From the NCBI GenBank assembly GCA_902800625.1, contig CADCFG010000002.1:1-64000 (forward strand): DNA of 64,000 nucleotides. The letters run 5' to 3'. The DNA comes from an uncultured Eubacteriales bacterium. Its GTDB lineage: Bacteria > Bacillota > Clostridia > Christensenellales > Aristaeellaceae. A model generated the notes under the pieces. It was not told the DNA's origin. It saw only the letters and a list, made by a program, of their open reading frames with translations, and did not search any database. Within the stretch, counting starts at the first letter, position 1, and the number at the start of each line of letters is the position of its first letter. Shown one piece after another: positions 9,079 to 17,956 of the stretch. A program made the translations under genes and the position numbers.

Positions 9079-12000
9079 ATGGACGGAAGATGTGCATTGA
9101 ACAAGGGGACGAAGCTGGCCTTGCGCAACCGCGAGGACGGCCTGGTTTCCTATGTCATTCAGAAGGAAATTGGCCGCGGCGGCTCCTGCATTGTCTACGA
9201 CGCTTCCTACACCGACAACCTTGGAAACCCCAAACTGGTCCGCATCAAGGAGTGCTATCCGCACGCCCTGAAGCTGACGCGCCGGGAAGACGGCTCCCTC
9301 GAAGCAGACGAGCGGGATCGGCAGGACTTTGAGATTCGCAAGCGCCGCCTGATCGACGCATATCAGCAAAACCACGACCTGTTTTCCTCTCCTGCTTTAT
9401 CCAATCATGTCTCCAATACCTCGGACATCTACGAGCATGGCGGCACAATCTATATCGTTTCCACATGGTCAAACAGCGAGACGCTTGAGGATCATCGCTG
9501 CGCGAGCCTCCGGGAATGTATCCTGCTGCTGGCCAGTGCGGGCAGGGTGATACAGCGGATTCATGAGGCCGGCTATCTCTATCTCGATCTCAAGCCGGAA
9601 AACATCCTGACCATCGCGGGCTCCGCCGACCTGGTGCAGCTGTTTGACTTTGATTCGATGGCCTCCATGGCAGATCTGGCGGATCGGAAGGCTGTGCGCA
9701 CCTCCTATACCAAGGGCTTCGCGCCGCTGGAGCAGCAGACCGGAAAGCTGAAGAAACTGGGCTGGCATTCGGACGTGTACAGCCTTGGCGCAGTGCTGTT
9801 CTATGAACTGTGGGGGCATACGCCCAGCGCCTTTGACTGCGATGCCAGCGCGGCCTTCGACTTTGAGCACATGGCGTTCGCAGGCACGTATCAGGACAGG
9901 CTGTACCGGGAGCTGACCGACTTCTTTCATCGTACCCTGGCCAGCTTTACCGGGGACCGCTATGCCGCCATGTCGGAGGCGGTTGCGCACTTGGAGTTGA
10001 TTGCCCGGCTCTCCGACGATATGCTCCCGTGGCTCCGGTCCACACCCATTGATGCACCTGTTTTCTTCGTAGGGCGCGACGAGGAACTGGTGGCGCTGGA
10101 CGAGCTGCTGCACACGCCGAACCACCACATCTTTTCACTTCATGGTCTCGGGGGTATTGGCAAGAGTTCGCTGGTGCGGGAGTATCTGTCCCACCATCGG
10201 GATGAATATGATGCTGTACTGTACCTCTATGACAACGGCGACCCCGCCAGTCTACTTGTTGACGACGATTCTGTCCATATCAATACCATTGAGAGAACCA
10301 AAGAGGAATCCGCGGAAGAATACCTTTCCCGCAAGCTGTCCGCCCTTTGCAAGCTGTGCGAGGAGCAATGCATCTTCGTCGTTCTGGACAACTTCTCCGG
10401 CAACCACTTGGAAAAGGCGCATAAGCTGCTCAGCCTGGGCTGGAAGGTGCTGCTGGTCTCCCGGGATGAGTTACCGGAAGGCATTTGTGCTTCACTGTAC
10501 CTGGGAGAGCTTAACGCGCCGGCGCTGGCGAGGCTGTTCGAACGCTATGCCCACTGCACTCTTGACAGCGAGGAGCGCCTTTCGGCATTTGCCGCGATTG
10601 CAGAGAGCGTCGATGGCCATACGTTGCTTGTGGAGCTGATCGCCCGCCAGATCGCGCGAGACTATCTGCCCCTGTCTGCTGCCGTAGTGCTGGCCCAGGA
10701 ATTCGGATTCAGTCACATCTCTGAAACACGGGTGGACTATGTCAAGGATCAGCAGATCGTCAGGATGACAATCGAGGGCATCCTCGCCCAGCTGCTCCAG
10801 GCCGATCGCTATACCGGTAACGAACGTCATATCATGAAGCTGCTGTCGCTATTCGATGCGCCGGGCATTCCCGCGCAGGCCTTCCGAACCCTGGCCGATT
10901 TGAGCAGCATGGATACGATCAACGCACTGGAGGACAGCGGCTGGCTGCAGGTCGATCAAGACTGGCTTTCCATGCACCCGGTGCTGCGGGAGTACGTCCA
11001 GAGCTGGCCCTGGCAGGGCGAAGAGAATTACCTTGCCTCCGCAGAGGCCTTCATGGAGCGGTTGTATGAACTGATCAAGCCCGAGGGCAAGGGCCACGAC
11101 TCCGACAAGCAGTTCCCCGAGGATTATACCCGGCTGTGGCACCTGCTGCGCCTCGCAGAGCAGGTGGTGGTTAACCTTGGGATCACGACGCCCGCCAGCC
11201 AGCGCCTGTCCTACCATCTGGTCATGGACGCGCCGGTGGACCAGGATGATTTGATGCTCAAGCGCTGTCTGGCCCTGCTCAAGCATCCGGATCATCTCGA
11301 CCCGGACAGTGTGCTCAGGCTGTACAACGAAGCGGCGATACTGTTCCGGCGTTTCAACTACTTCGACGATGCTCTCGATACGTTGAAGGAGATGAAAGCC
11401 TATCTTATCCGTCACCCCGGTGCGTATTACTGGTCTGTCTATCACAATACGACGGGCAACATCCTCCACGACATGGATGCAGAGAAGAACCTCAGAAGGT
11501 GCATGAAGCAACAGGACGAGGCCATCGCCGCCGCGAAGCTGTCCCGCCATCCAGGTGCGCAAAAGCTTCTGGCGACCTGTCTGATGGACAAGGCCATGAC
11601 GCTGATTGACCTGGGTACAGATCTGAAAGCGTGCGGCCGGCTTCTGGACGATGCCGCGGACATCATCCGTAAGATCAGTGCCGATTATGATTACGAACGG
11701 TATCACTGGCTCTGCATCGCCGCCATGTATCACGTCAAGGCGACGGGCGACCCGGAAAAAGCGCTGCATTGTCTGGAAGAAGCGACGCGCATCGCAGACA
11801 CCTCCCGCGATTCCGCGATGGCTTACGCGGATCATCTGCTGGATCAGTGCGCGCCGATTTACTATGAAATGGGGCGGGTCGACAAAGCCGTTGAAGTGAT
11901 CCGGGAAGCAATCCGGCTCTGCGAGGAGAACATGGAGATTGCGACCTACCGGCGATTGCGCTTTGAAGCTTACCTATTTCTCGCGCAAATCTACACAAAT

Positions 12001-12144
12001 ACCGGGGATTATATCAAGGCCGAGACAATATACGACCTGCTTGAACCCTGTCGCTCCGATTCGCCCTATGTCTTTGACGAATCGAAACCCCTTTGCCCAC
12101 AGTCAATTCGAGACAAGGCCGCAGAACAACGAAAGCAAAACTGA
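9079..12144 (+). CDS. Serine/threonine kinase fused to STAND/NB-ARC NTPase and TPR repeats
   Basis: The 1021-residue protein has three parts. Residues about 25-315 are a Hanks-type kinase: glycine loop 'GRGGSC' (32-37), Lys57 in 'RIKE', catalytic 'LDLKPEN' (169-175, Tyr-Leu replacing the usual His-Arg), and 'DFD' (190-192) in place of DFG. Residues about 328-560 are a STAND/NB-ARC NTPase: 'FVGRDEEL', Walker A 'GLGGIGKSS' (356-364), and a Walker B-like 'FVVLDNF'. The remainder is TPR-like helical pairs. STAND proteins act as ligand-triggered switches in regulation and immunity. The ATG at 9079 has CAGGGGG upstream; the earlier ATG at 9055 has none. Target and ligand are unknown. Confidence 0.8.
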   Translation: MDGRCALNKGTKLALRNREDGLVSYVIQKEIGRGGSCIVYDASYTDNLGNPKLVRIKECYPHALKLTRREDGSLEADERDRQDFEIRKRRLIDAYQQNHDLFSSPALSNHVSNTSDIYEHGGTIYIVSTWSNSETLEDHRCASLRECILLLASAGRVIQRIHEAGYLYLDLKPENILTIAGSADLVQLFDFDSMASMADLADRKAVRTSYTKGFAPLEQQTGKLKKLGWHSDVYSLGAVLFYELWGHTPSAFDCDASAAFDFEHMAFAGTYQDRLYRELTDFFHRTLASFTGDRYAAMSEAVAHLELIARLSDDMLPWLRSTPIDAPVFFVGRDEELVALDELLHTPNHHIFSLHGLGGIGKSSLVREYLSHHRDEYDAVLYLYDNGDPASLLVDDDSVHINTIERTKEESAEEYLSRKLSALCKLCEEQCIFVVLDNFSGNHLEKAHKLLSLGWKVLLVSRDELPEGICASLYLGELNAPALARLFERYAHCTLDSEERLSAFAAIAESVDGHTLLVELIARQIARDYLPLSAAVVLAQEFGFSHISETRVDYVKDQQIVRMTIEGILAQLLQADRYTGNERHIMKLLSLFDAPGIPAQAFRTLADLSSMDTINALEDSGWLQVDQDWLSMHPVLREYVQSWPWQGEENYLASAEAFMERLYELIKPEGKGHDSDKQFPEDYTRLWHLLRLAEQVVVNLGITTPASQRLSYHLVMDAPVDQDDLMLKRCLALLKHPDHLDPDSVLRLYNEAAILFRRFNYFDDALDTLKEMKAYLIRHPGAYYWSVYHNTTGNILHDMDAEKNLRRCMKQQDEAIAAAKLSRHPGAQKLLATCLMDKAMTLIDLGTDLKACGRLLDDAADIIRKISADYDYERYHWLCIAAMYHVKATGDPEKALHCLEEATRIADTSRDSAMAYADHLLDQCAPIYYEMGRVDKAVEVIREAIRLCEENMEIATYRRLRFEAYLFLAQIYTNTGDYIKAETIYDLLEPCRSDSPYVFDESKPLCPQSIRDKAAEQRKQN

Positions 12145-12161
12145 ACATGGTATTCCCAAAG

Positions 12162-12191
12162 CCGGGGTCGAAAGAGGCCCCGGTTTTCTTT
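12162..12191 (+). terminator. Terminator after the kinase-STAND gene
   Basis: CCGGGG (12162-12167) pairs with CCCCGG (12178-12183), followed by TTTTCTTTT, 18 bases after the stop codon at 12144. Confidence 0.8.
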
Positions 12192-12263
12192 TGCACCGCC
12201 AAAACCAGACGGGTAAATGCGCGTTGTATACTGAAACCAAGCCAGAGGAAAGGGGGCTGCAAC

Positions 12264-12488
12264 ATGGAGCACAGGATTCAGAAGAGAGGGGCCGGCGGGG
12301 CCGGACTGCTGGTCGCGCTGGGATTGGAGCTGATCGCCTGCCTGCCGCAGATCATCGACTATGGGCACGATCTTTCCAGCCGCATGATGGAGCGGGACTT
12401 CCGGCTGGACATCCAGCTGGGAAAGCTCTCCATCAGCTTCGGTCGGGCAAGTGAGGCCACTCAAACAAGTGGGGAGGGATACGCATGA
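12264..12488 (+). CDS. Small hypothetical protein
   Basis: A 74-residue product with one central hydrophobic segment ('AGLLVALGLELIACLPQI'), suggesting a single membrane helix, then a charged tail. The ATG has AGGGGG 9 bases upstream. Its stop overlaps the next start (ATGA), so it is translationally coupled to the 180-residue membrane protein. Not recognised. Confidence 0.55.
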   Translation: MEHRIQKRGAGGAGLLVALGLELIACLPQIIDYGHDLSSRMMERDFRLDIQLGKLSISFGRASEATQTSGEGYA

Positions 12489-13027
12489 ACAACAAACTGC
12501 CGCGGATCATCGCCATGGTCGTGGCGCTCATCGCCATCGTGGGCTTCTTCCTGCCATTCATCTCGGCGACCCAGGACTACCGCGAATACATGGCAGACCA
12601 AGCTGACGACAAGCCCTTCGATGGGGTGGACATCACCGTTCGGGAAATCATGGACATGTCGCTTTTCAAGTATGCAAGGGTGTACTTCCAGGGCGGCGAG
12701 GCATTCTTCAGTTCTGGTGGCATGGGGACGTTTTACGGCGTGCTCATGTGCCTGATCCCCGGATTTGCCCTGCTGGTGCTGCTGGCGGCCTGGCGGGGGA
12801 AGCCGGTGCTGACGTTGATACTCGATCTTATAATGGGCGGCGCGTTCTACACCGTCAACTGGGATTTCGTCGACCGCGGCATCATGCCCAGCGGGGATCG
12901 GGTCTGGGCCATTGCTCACCATCTGTACTATCCGCTGGCCGCCGTCATTGCTGCCTGCGCCGTCTGGATGTTCATCGTCAGACGGAGGACGAAAGACACG
13001 GCCGACCTGCCTCAGTCCCGGCCGTAA
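12485..13027 (+). CDS. Four-helix integral membrane protein, unknown function
   Basis: The 180-residue protein has about four membrane segments: residues about 6-27, 82-100, 105-125 and 142-165, with an extracytoplasmic loop of about 50 residues after the first helix and a positively charged C-terminal tail. No transporter signature is seen. It overlaps the upstream small gene by four bases and is followed after 16 bases by a 46-residue DUF1232-like gene, so the three likely form one transcript together with the secreted protein at 13236. Confidence 0.65.
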   Translation: MNNKLPRIIAMVVALIAIVGFFLPFISATQDYREYMADQADDKPFDGVDITVREIMDMSLFKYARVYFQGGEAFFSSGGMGTFYGVLMCLIPGFALLVLLAAWRGKPVLTLILDLIMGGAFYTVNWDFVDRGIMPSGDRVWAIAHHLYYPLAAVIAACAVWMFIVRRRTKDTADLPQSRP

Positions 13028-13043
13028 GAAGGAGGTTGCGATC

Positions 13044-13184
13044 ATGGATGATTTCATGCGTGCAGCGATTCTGATATTTATGGTTTTCTATCTCGTCTCG
13101 CCGATCGACGCCTGCCCCGGCCCGATTGACGATGCCGTCGTCATCCTGATTGGGATGGCATTGCGCAAACAGCTGGCCGACTGA
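13044..13184 (+). CDS. 46-residue DUF1232-like membrane microprotein
   Basis: The peptide has a hydrophobic N-terminal helix, then 'YLVSPIDACPGPIDDAVVI', which follows the core of DUF1232/YkvA proteins (Y.lSPiDliPd...iDDavvl), then a short hydrophobic and basic tail. Full DUF1232 proteins are longer, so this is a minimal version of the core hairpin. AAGGAGG lies 9 bases before the ATG. Function is unknown for the family. Confidence 0.65.
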   Translation: MDDFMRAAILIFMVFYLVSPIDACPGPIDDAVVILIGMALRKQLAD

Positions 13185-13235
13185 CACACCGATTAACAGC
13201 TCCATCGGGGCTGCAATAATGAAGGAGGAATTTCC

Positions 13236-13979
13236 ATGAAGAGATTTATTGCGTTGATCCTGTTGCTCATGCTGGTCGTGCCTGTCGCCATGGCCGAGGC
13301 CGACTTCGACTTCACCGGCTACAGCTACGACCAGCTGATCGGCATCAAGGAGCAGCTGGACGCGGAGATCGCCACCCGCCCGGAGGCCGGCGCACGCGTC
13401 CTCCAGCCTGGCCAGTATGTGGTGGGGAAGGACATCGCCCAGGGGATCTACGACGTGGGCTTCGTACCGGTTGAGGCGGACGACACCTACACGAACTGGT
13501 ACATCTACGATACCAAGCAGATGTACGATTACGACGTCAGCCGCCTGTACCTGGGCGACTTGCCCCGCGACGAGGGAAGCGTGCAGGAGGGCAGCACCGT
13601 GAAGGTGGAACTGTTCGACGGGGATTACTTCGTGATCTACCGCTCCGCGGCGTCCATCGAGCGCACCGGCAACGCCGTCCCCGTGGAATACGACTACACC
13701 GCCCCTGAGGGCACCTCCATTCCCACGGGCATCTACATCGTCGGCGAAGAGATTCCCGCCGGCAAGTACACGGTCTACTTCAACGGCGAAGCGCCCGCCC
13801 GTGTGCGCACCTATGCAAACCCGGAGGAGGCCACCAATGACTTCCTGCACGGGGAATTTGAAGCCGTGCTGTCGAATTACAACACCTCCGTCGAGGTCAA
13901 CCTGAAGGAGGGACACGCGTTTGCACTTGAGTACAACAGCGTCATCATGAAGAAGTCGGAGGGCTTCGTCTTTGACTGA
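13236..13979 (+). CDS. Secreted protein with two related beta repeats
   Basis: The 247-residue protein has a clear signal peptide (cleavage likely after 'AMAEA'). It holds two copies of a motif of the form 'Gx.y.VG.dI..GiY.V': one near residues 58-75 ('GQYVVGKDIAQGIYDV') and one near 165-183 ('GIYIVGEEIPAGKYTV'). This pattern is seen in extracytoplasmic proteins of Clostridia and Actinobacteria of unknown role. It is the last gene of the small cluster and is followed by a strong terminator. AAGGAGG precedes the start. Confidence 0.7.
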   Translation: MKRFIALILLLMLVVPVAMAEADFDFTGYSYDQLIGIKEQLDAEIATRPEAGARVLQPGQYVVGKDIAQGIYDVGFVPVEADDTYTNWYIYDTKQMYDYDVSRLYLGDLPRDEGSVQEGSTVKVELFDGDYFVIYRSAASIERTGNAVPVEYDYTAPEGTSIPTGIYIVGEEIPAGKYTVYFNGEAPARVRTYANPEEATNDFLHGEFEAVLSNYNTSVEVNLKEGHAFALEYNSVIMKKSEGFVFD

Positions 13980-13993
13980 CGAAACACCCTCGG

Positions 13994-14031
13994 CCGCCCT
14001 CTCGCGTCGCTCACCGTGAGAGGGCGGTTTT
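13994..14031 (+). terminator. Strong terminator
   Basis: CCGCCCTCTC (13994-14003) pairs with GAGAGGGCGG (14018-14027), followed by TTTT. It separates the secreted-protein cluster from the restriction-modification operon. Confidence 0.85.
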
Positions 14032-14078
14032 GCGTGCCTGGCCGCTGCCGCGCAGGCACCCTTTGCCGCCGATTTCAA

Positions 14079-14107
14079 TTGCATCTTCAAGCCGCATCTG
14101 TTATAAT
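14079..14107 (+). promoter_or_regulatory. Promoter of the type I R-M operon
   Basis: TTGCAT, a 17-base spacer and a perfect TATAAT, 46 bases before the hsdM start codon. Confidence 0.7.
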
Positions 14108-14152
14108 TAACATAGATATTCATACACATCCCCACACAAGGAGCGATTCACC

Positions 14153-15913
14153 ATGGCGAACGACAAAATCAGCGCGGTTGGTACGAACATCGCGGAGAAG
14201 GCAACGATGATCTGGAACGTGGCGGACATGCTGCGCGGTCCGTTTAAGCCCCATGAATACGGCCTTGTCATCCTGCCGATGACGGTGGTGAAGCGCTTTC
14301 ACGACTGCCTGCTGCCCACGTGGCAGGCGGTGCAGGACACCTACCAGAGGGTGAAGCACCTGGCGGTGATCGACGGTTTCCTGACCCGCGCCTCCGGCTA
14401 CCAGTTTTACAACACCAGCAGATACACCTTTGACCGCCTGCTGTCGGACCCGGAGAACATCGAGGCCAATTTCCGCGACTACCTGGCGGGCTTTTCGTCC
14501 AACGTGCAGGACGTGCTCTCCAAGTTCGACTTCGATACGGTGATCCGCCGCATGGTGGAGAGCAACACGCTCTACCTGGTGATCAAGGAGTTCAACGGCC
14601 CCAAGGGCTATCTGGGCCCAGACCGCATCAGCGCGGTGGACTGCGGCTATATCTTCGAGGACCTGGTTCGGCGCTTCTCCGAGTCCTTCGGCGAGGAAGC
14701 CGGGGCCCACTTCACCAGCCGGGACATCATCTATCTGATGACCGACCTGCTGCTCTCCGACGCGGACCTGACCCACGCGGGCAACGTCACCGTCTACGAT
14801 ATGACCATGGGCACCAGCCAGATGCTCTCCTGCATGGAGGAGCGCATCCACGAGCTGAACGCCGACATGACCGTCAGCTGCTTCGGCCAGGAGTTCAACC
14901 CCTCCACCTTCGCCATCGCCAAGGCGGACATGATGATCCGCGGCGGCGACCCGAACAACATGCGGTTCGGCGACACCCTTTCCGACGACCAGTTTCCCGG
15001 CTACACCTTCCAATACTGCATCAGCAACCCGCCCTTTGGCATCGACTGGAAGCGGGAGCAGAAGGCGGTGGAGGCGGAGGCCGCGAAGGGCGAGCTGGGC
15101 CGGTTCGCGCCGGGCCTGCCGAAGATTTCCGACGGCCAGCAGCTGTTCGTGCTGAACGGCCTCGCCAAGCTGGCGCCGAAGGGCAAGATGGCGATCATCC
15201 AGAACGGCTCGCCGCTGTTCTCCGGCGACGCGGGCAGCGGCCCCAGCGAGATCCGCCGCTACATCCTGGAAAACGACTGGCTGGACGCCATCGTGCAGCT
15301 GTCCACCGACCAGTTCATGAACACCGGCATATCCACCTATATCTGGGTGCTGTGCAAGGACAAGCCCGCCCACCGCGCCGGCAAGGTGCAGCTGATCGAC
15401 GCCAGCCATTGCTATGAGCCCCGGCGCAAGTCCATCGGCACCAAGCGCAACGACATCACCGACCTGTGCCGTCGCCTGATCGTTGAGGCCTACGGCGCGT
15501 TCGAGGACGGCGCGATATACGGCGATAAGGACAAAGTATACTGCCAGAGCAAAATCTTTGACACCCAGGCCTTCGGCTACACGAAGATCACGGTGGAGCG
15601 CCCGCTGCTGGGCGAGGACGGAAAGCCCGTTCTGAAGAAGGGCAAGCCCGTGGCGGACAGCAAGCTGCGGGACACCGAGAACGTGCCCCTTTCTGAGGAC
15701 GTGGAGGCCTATTTCGCCCGCGAGGTGCTGCCCTACGCGCCTGACGCCTGGATCGACCATAAGAAGGACACCGTGGGCTACGAAATCCCCATGACGCGCT
15801 ACTTCTACGAGTATCAGGCCCCGGAGCCGGTGGAGGCCATCATGGCGCGAATCACGGCGCTGGAGCAGGAGATTTCCGGCAGCCTGCGGGCGCTGTTCCA
15901 TAAGGAGGGCTGA
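14153..15913 (+). CDS. hsdM: Type I restriction-modification DNA methyltransferase (HsdM)
   Basis: The 586-residue protein is the adenine-N6 methyltransferase subunit of a type I R-M complex, using S-adenosylmethionine. The SAM-binding motif I region reads 'YDMTMGTSQML' (215-225), a variant of the more usual D-P-x-x-G-[TS]-G, and the catalytic motif is 'SNPPFG' (291-296). The N-terminal helical domain and C-terminal helices for HsdS contact are present at normal length. AAGGAG precedes the ATG. hsdS starts 4 bases after its stop; hsdR is the fourth gene of the operon. Its GC content is much higher than that of hsdS and the gene after it. Confidence 0.93.
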   Translation: MANDKISAVGTNIAEKATMIWNVADMLRGPFKPHEYGLVILPMTVVKRFHDCLLPTWQAVQDTYQRVKHLAVIDGFLTRASGYQFYNTSRYTFDRLLSDPENIEANFRDYLAGFSSNVQDVLSKFDFDTVIRRMVESNTLYLVIKEFNGPKGYLGPDRISAVDCGYIFEDLVRRFSESFGEEAGAHFTSRDIIYLMTDLLLSDADLTHAGNVTVYDMTMGTSQMLSCMEERIHELNADMTVSCFGQEFNPSTFAIAKADMMIRGGDPNNMRFGDTLSDDQFPGYTFQYCISNPPFGIDWKREQKAVEAEAAKGELGRFAPGLPKISDGQQLFVLNGLAKLAPKGKMAIIQNGSPLFSGDAGSGPSEIRRYILENDWLDAIVQLSTDQFMNTGISTYIWVLCKDKPAHRAGKVQLIDASHCYEPRRKSIGTKRNDITDLCRRLIVEAYGAFEDGAIYGDKDKVYCQSKIFDTQAFGYTKITVERPLLGEDGKPVLKKGKPVADSKLRDTENVPLSEDVEAYFAREVLPYAPDAWIDHKKDTVGYEIPMTRYFYEYQAPEPVEAIMARITALEQEISGSLRALFHKEG

Positions 15914-15916
15914 ACC

Positions 15917-17137
15917 GTGGCACGAGCGATGAAGGATTCCGGGATCGCGTGGATTGGGGAGATACCGGAGGGGTGGGGAACAAGACGGTTGCGTTATCTA
16001 TGTAGAATAGCAACAGGCAATCAAGATACGCAAGACAATAATCCTGATGGGATTTACCCTTTCTATGTTCGTTCACCTATTGTTGAAAGAAGCAATAGCT
16101 ACACTTTTGATGGGCCTGCTATTCTTATGGCCGGTGATGGAGTTGGAGCGGGCAAGGTTTTCCACTTTGTTGACGGCAAATATGCATGCCATCAACGAGT
16201 ATATAGTTTACATAATATAGTTGATATAGACAGGCGTTTTTTATACTATTACTTGCAAAACCGCTTCTATATTTCAATCGAAACGGCAAACTCAAAATCT
16301 ACAGTTGATTCCGTTAGGTTGAACATGCTCCAAGACTTTCCTGTGATGATGCCCGACACATCTGAGCAATTCCGAATAGCTCAATTTCTTGACACTGAAT
16401 GTGCCCGCATTGATGCTGTGATTGAGCAGACGCAGGCTTCGATAGAGGAATACAAGAAGCTGAAACAGGCTGTCATCACGCAAGCTGTCACCAAAGGCAT
16501 CCGCCCCAACCGCCCCATGAAGGACAGTGGGATAGATTGGATTGCGCAAATCCCCAAAGAATGGGATGTGTTGCGCGGCAAATGGCTGTTCCATGAAACG
16601 GATGAACGCTCAGAAGATGGAAAAGAGGAGTTGTTGACTGTTTCACATATAACTGGCGTAACTCCCAGAAGTCAAAAGAATGTGAATATGTTTATGTCTG
16701 AATCTCTTGTAGGATATAAGATTTGCAGGGTGAACGACATAGCGGCAAATACGATGTGGATGTGGCAAGGCGCTATAGGCGTATCAAAGTACCATGGCGT
16801 TATCAGTCCATCCTACAATACATACCGCCAAACCAACAATCAGTATAACCCTGATTATTTGGATTACTTGTTGAGAATCAGACCGCTGGTGGATACCTAT
16901 AATGCCAATTCTACGGGCATTACAGCCTCGCGACTGCGTCTGTATCCAGACCGATTCTTGTCGATCTTGTTCCCGATACCACCGATGAATGAACAGATTG
17001 AGATTGCCGCATATCTCAATGAAAAGACAGGGGAAATTGAAAAGTTAATTGAGAAGAAAGAGCAATACTTGTCAGAACTTGAGAATTACAAGAAGTCAAT
17101 GATATTTGAGTACGTGACAGGGAAGAAGGAGGCGTGA
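15917..17137 (+). CDS. hsdS: Type I restriction-modification specificity subunit (HsdS)
   Basis: This 406-residue subunit chooses the DNA target. It has the two-fold layout of HsdS: 'MKDSGIAWIGEIPEGW' opens the first half and 'MKDSGIDWIAQIPKEW' (about 199) the second, each followed by a target-recognition domain and a coiled-coil spacer ('ARIDAVIEQTQASIEEYKKL' and 'EIEKLIEKKEQYLSELENYKK'). The GTG at 15917 has AAGGAGGG upstream. GC content drops sharply in the recognition domains, typical of recombining specificity genes. The stop at 17137 nearly touches the next start. Confidence 0.93.
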   Translation: MARAMKDSGIAWIGEIPEGWGTRRLRYLCRIATGNQDTQDNNPDGIYPFYVRSPIVERSNSYTFDGPAILMAGDGVGAGKVFHFVDGKYACHQRVYSLHNIVDIDRRFLYYYLQNRFYISIETANSKSTVDSVRLNMLQDFPVMMPDTSEQFRIAQFLDTECARIDAVIEQTQASIEEYKKLKQAVITQAVTKGIRPNRPMKDSGIDWIAQIPKEWDVLRGKWLFHETDERSEDGKEELLTVSHITGVTPRSQKNVNMFMSESLVGYKICRVNDIAANTMWMWQGAIGVSKYHGVISPSYNTYRQTNNQYNPDYLDYLLRIRPLVDTYNANSTGITASRLRLYPDRFLSILFPIPPMNEQIEIAAYLNEKTGEIEKLIEKKEQYLSELENYKKSMIFEYVTGKKEA

Positions 17138-17139
17138 GA

Positions 17140-17955
17140 ATGAATATATTTGATTTTTTGCAGGTTTTGAACGGAGATGAAAACAATCCACTATCTGCTC
17201 AACTCAATAATGCTATTTATAATCTATCTGTAATATCAAAAAGCATTCCTACACTGGTTGACAATTATCTGAAACTTGAAGAAAAATGGCAAAAAGAATA
17301 TCCGAAGATTAAAAAGATAATTCTTGAGGTTGCTTCGGAGGAGTATGCAAAGAACAAAGCGGAAGAACTGGTAGACAATTATGAAAAATGGGGAAACTAT
17401 GGTTGGACATTGAATGCTGAGACAAATCCTACTTTTTTCGGCTCTGCTCCTGGAACACTTGATGAAGCAAACGGAAAAATGGAATCGTATTGTACTGTTG
17501 ATACGATTACAAGAATGTGCAATGAATTGAAAGAAAAAGGTGTTAATGGGCAGGATATTGACGAAGTTCTGCAATGCTATAAGGAAGAAAAATACAAGTC
17601 TTGTTCGCTGTTGTTATTTGCGCTTTTAGATCACGAATTAATCGGATTGGGATATAGATATGACAACAACAAACTAAAGAATGGTGCATCAGCAGCAAAA
17701 GCCCTATTAGATGATAGAGGTGAGCAGTATAAAAACGAGTTATTAGTATATTATTTAGTTTTGCTTATCACAATAAAGGCTATTATGAAACTGTTTGAGA
17801 ATAAAGCGGATTTTACTGATGAACCAAACTTTATTAACAGGCACTTTGTTTCTCATGGAATGAGTAATAGAGACGTTACAAGTCTGGATTGTTTTAGGGT
17901 GATATCTGCATTATACAGTTTTGTCGTCCTGTTCCCAATAATGGAGGAAGCATAA
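17140..17955 (+). CDS. HEPN-like protein embedded in the R-M operon
   Basis: The 271-residue protein is AT-rich and unlike its high-GC neighbours. Near the C-terminus it has 'INRHFVSHGM', an Arg-x4-His motif (Arg234, His239) followed by a conserved-looking 'T.LD.FRVI.ALY' helix. This matches the Rx4-6H signature of HEPN RNases found in abortive-infection and toxin proteins; such 'NRHxxxHG' domains are common in defence-linked ORFs. The N-terminal 110 residues are helical. The ATG at 17140 is chosen because AAGGAGG lies 7 bases upstream; the GTG at 17134 is too close. hsdR starts two bases after its stop. Activity is inferred. Confidence 0.65.
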   Translation: MNIFDFLQVLNGDENNPLSAQLNNAIYNLSVISKSIPTLVDNYLKLEEKWQKEYPKIKKIILEVASEEYAKNKAEELVDNYEKWGNYGWTLNAETNPTFFGSAPGTLDEANGKMESYCTVDTITRMCNELKEKGVNGQDIDEVLQCYKEEKYKSCSLLLFALLDHELIGLGYRYDNNKLKNGASAAKALLDDRGEQYKNELLVYYLVLLITIKAIMKLFENKADFTDEPNFINRHFVSHGMSNRDVTSLDCFRVISALYSFVVLFPIMEEA

Positions 17956-17956
17956 A

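Noticed and set aside
14120..15901. Long minus-strand frame opposite hsdM
   Set aside because: It mirrors a certain HsdM gene and its product has the Ala/Val/His/Gln-rich look of a shadow frame, without any known domain.
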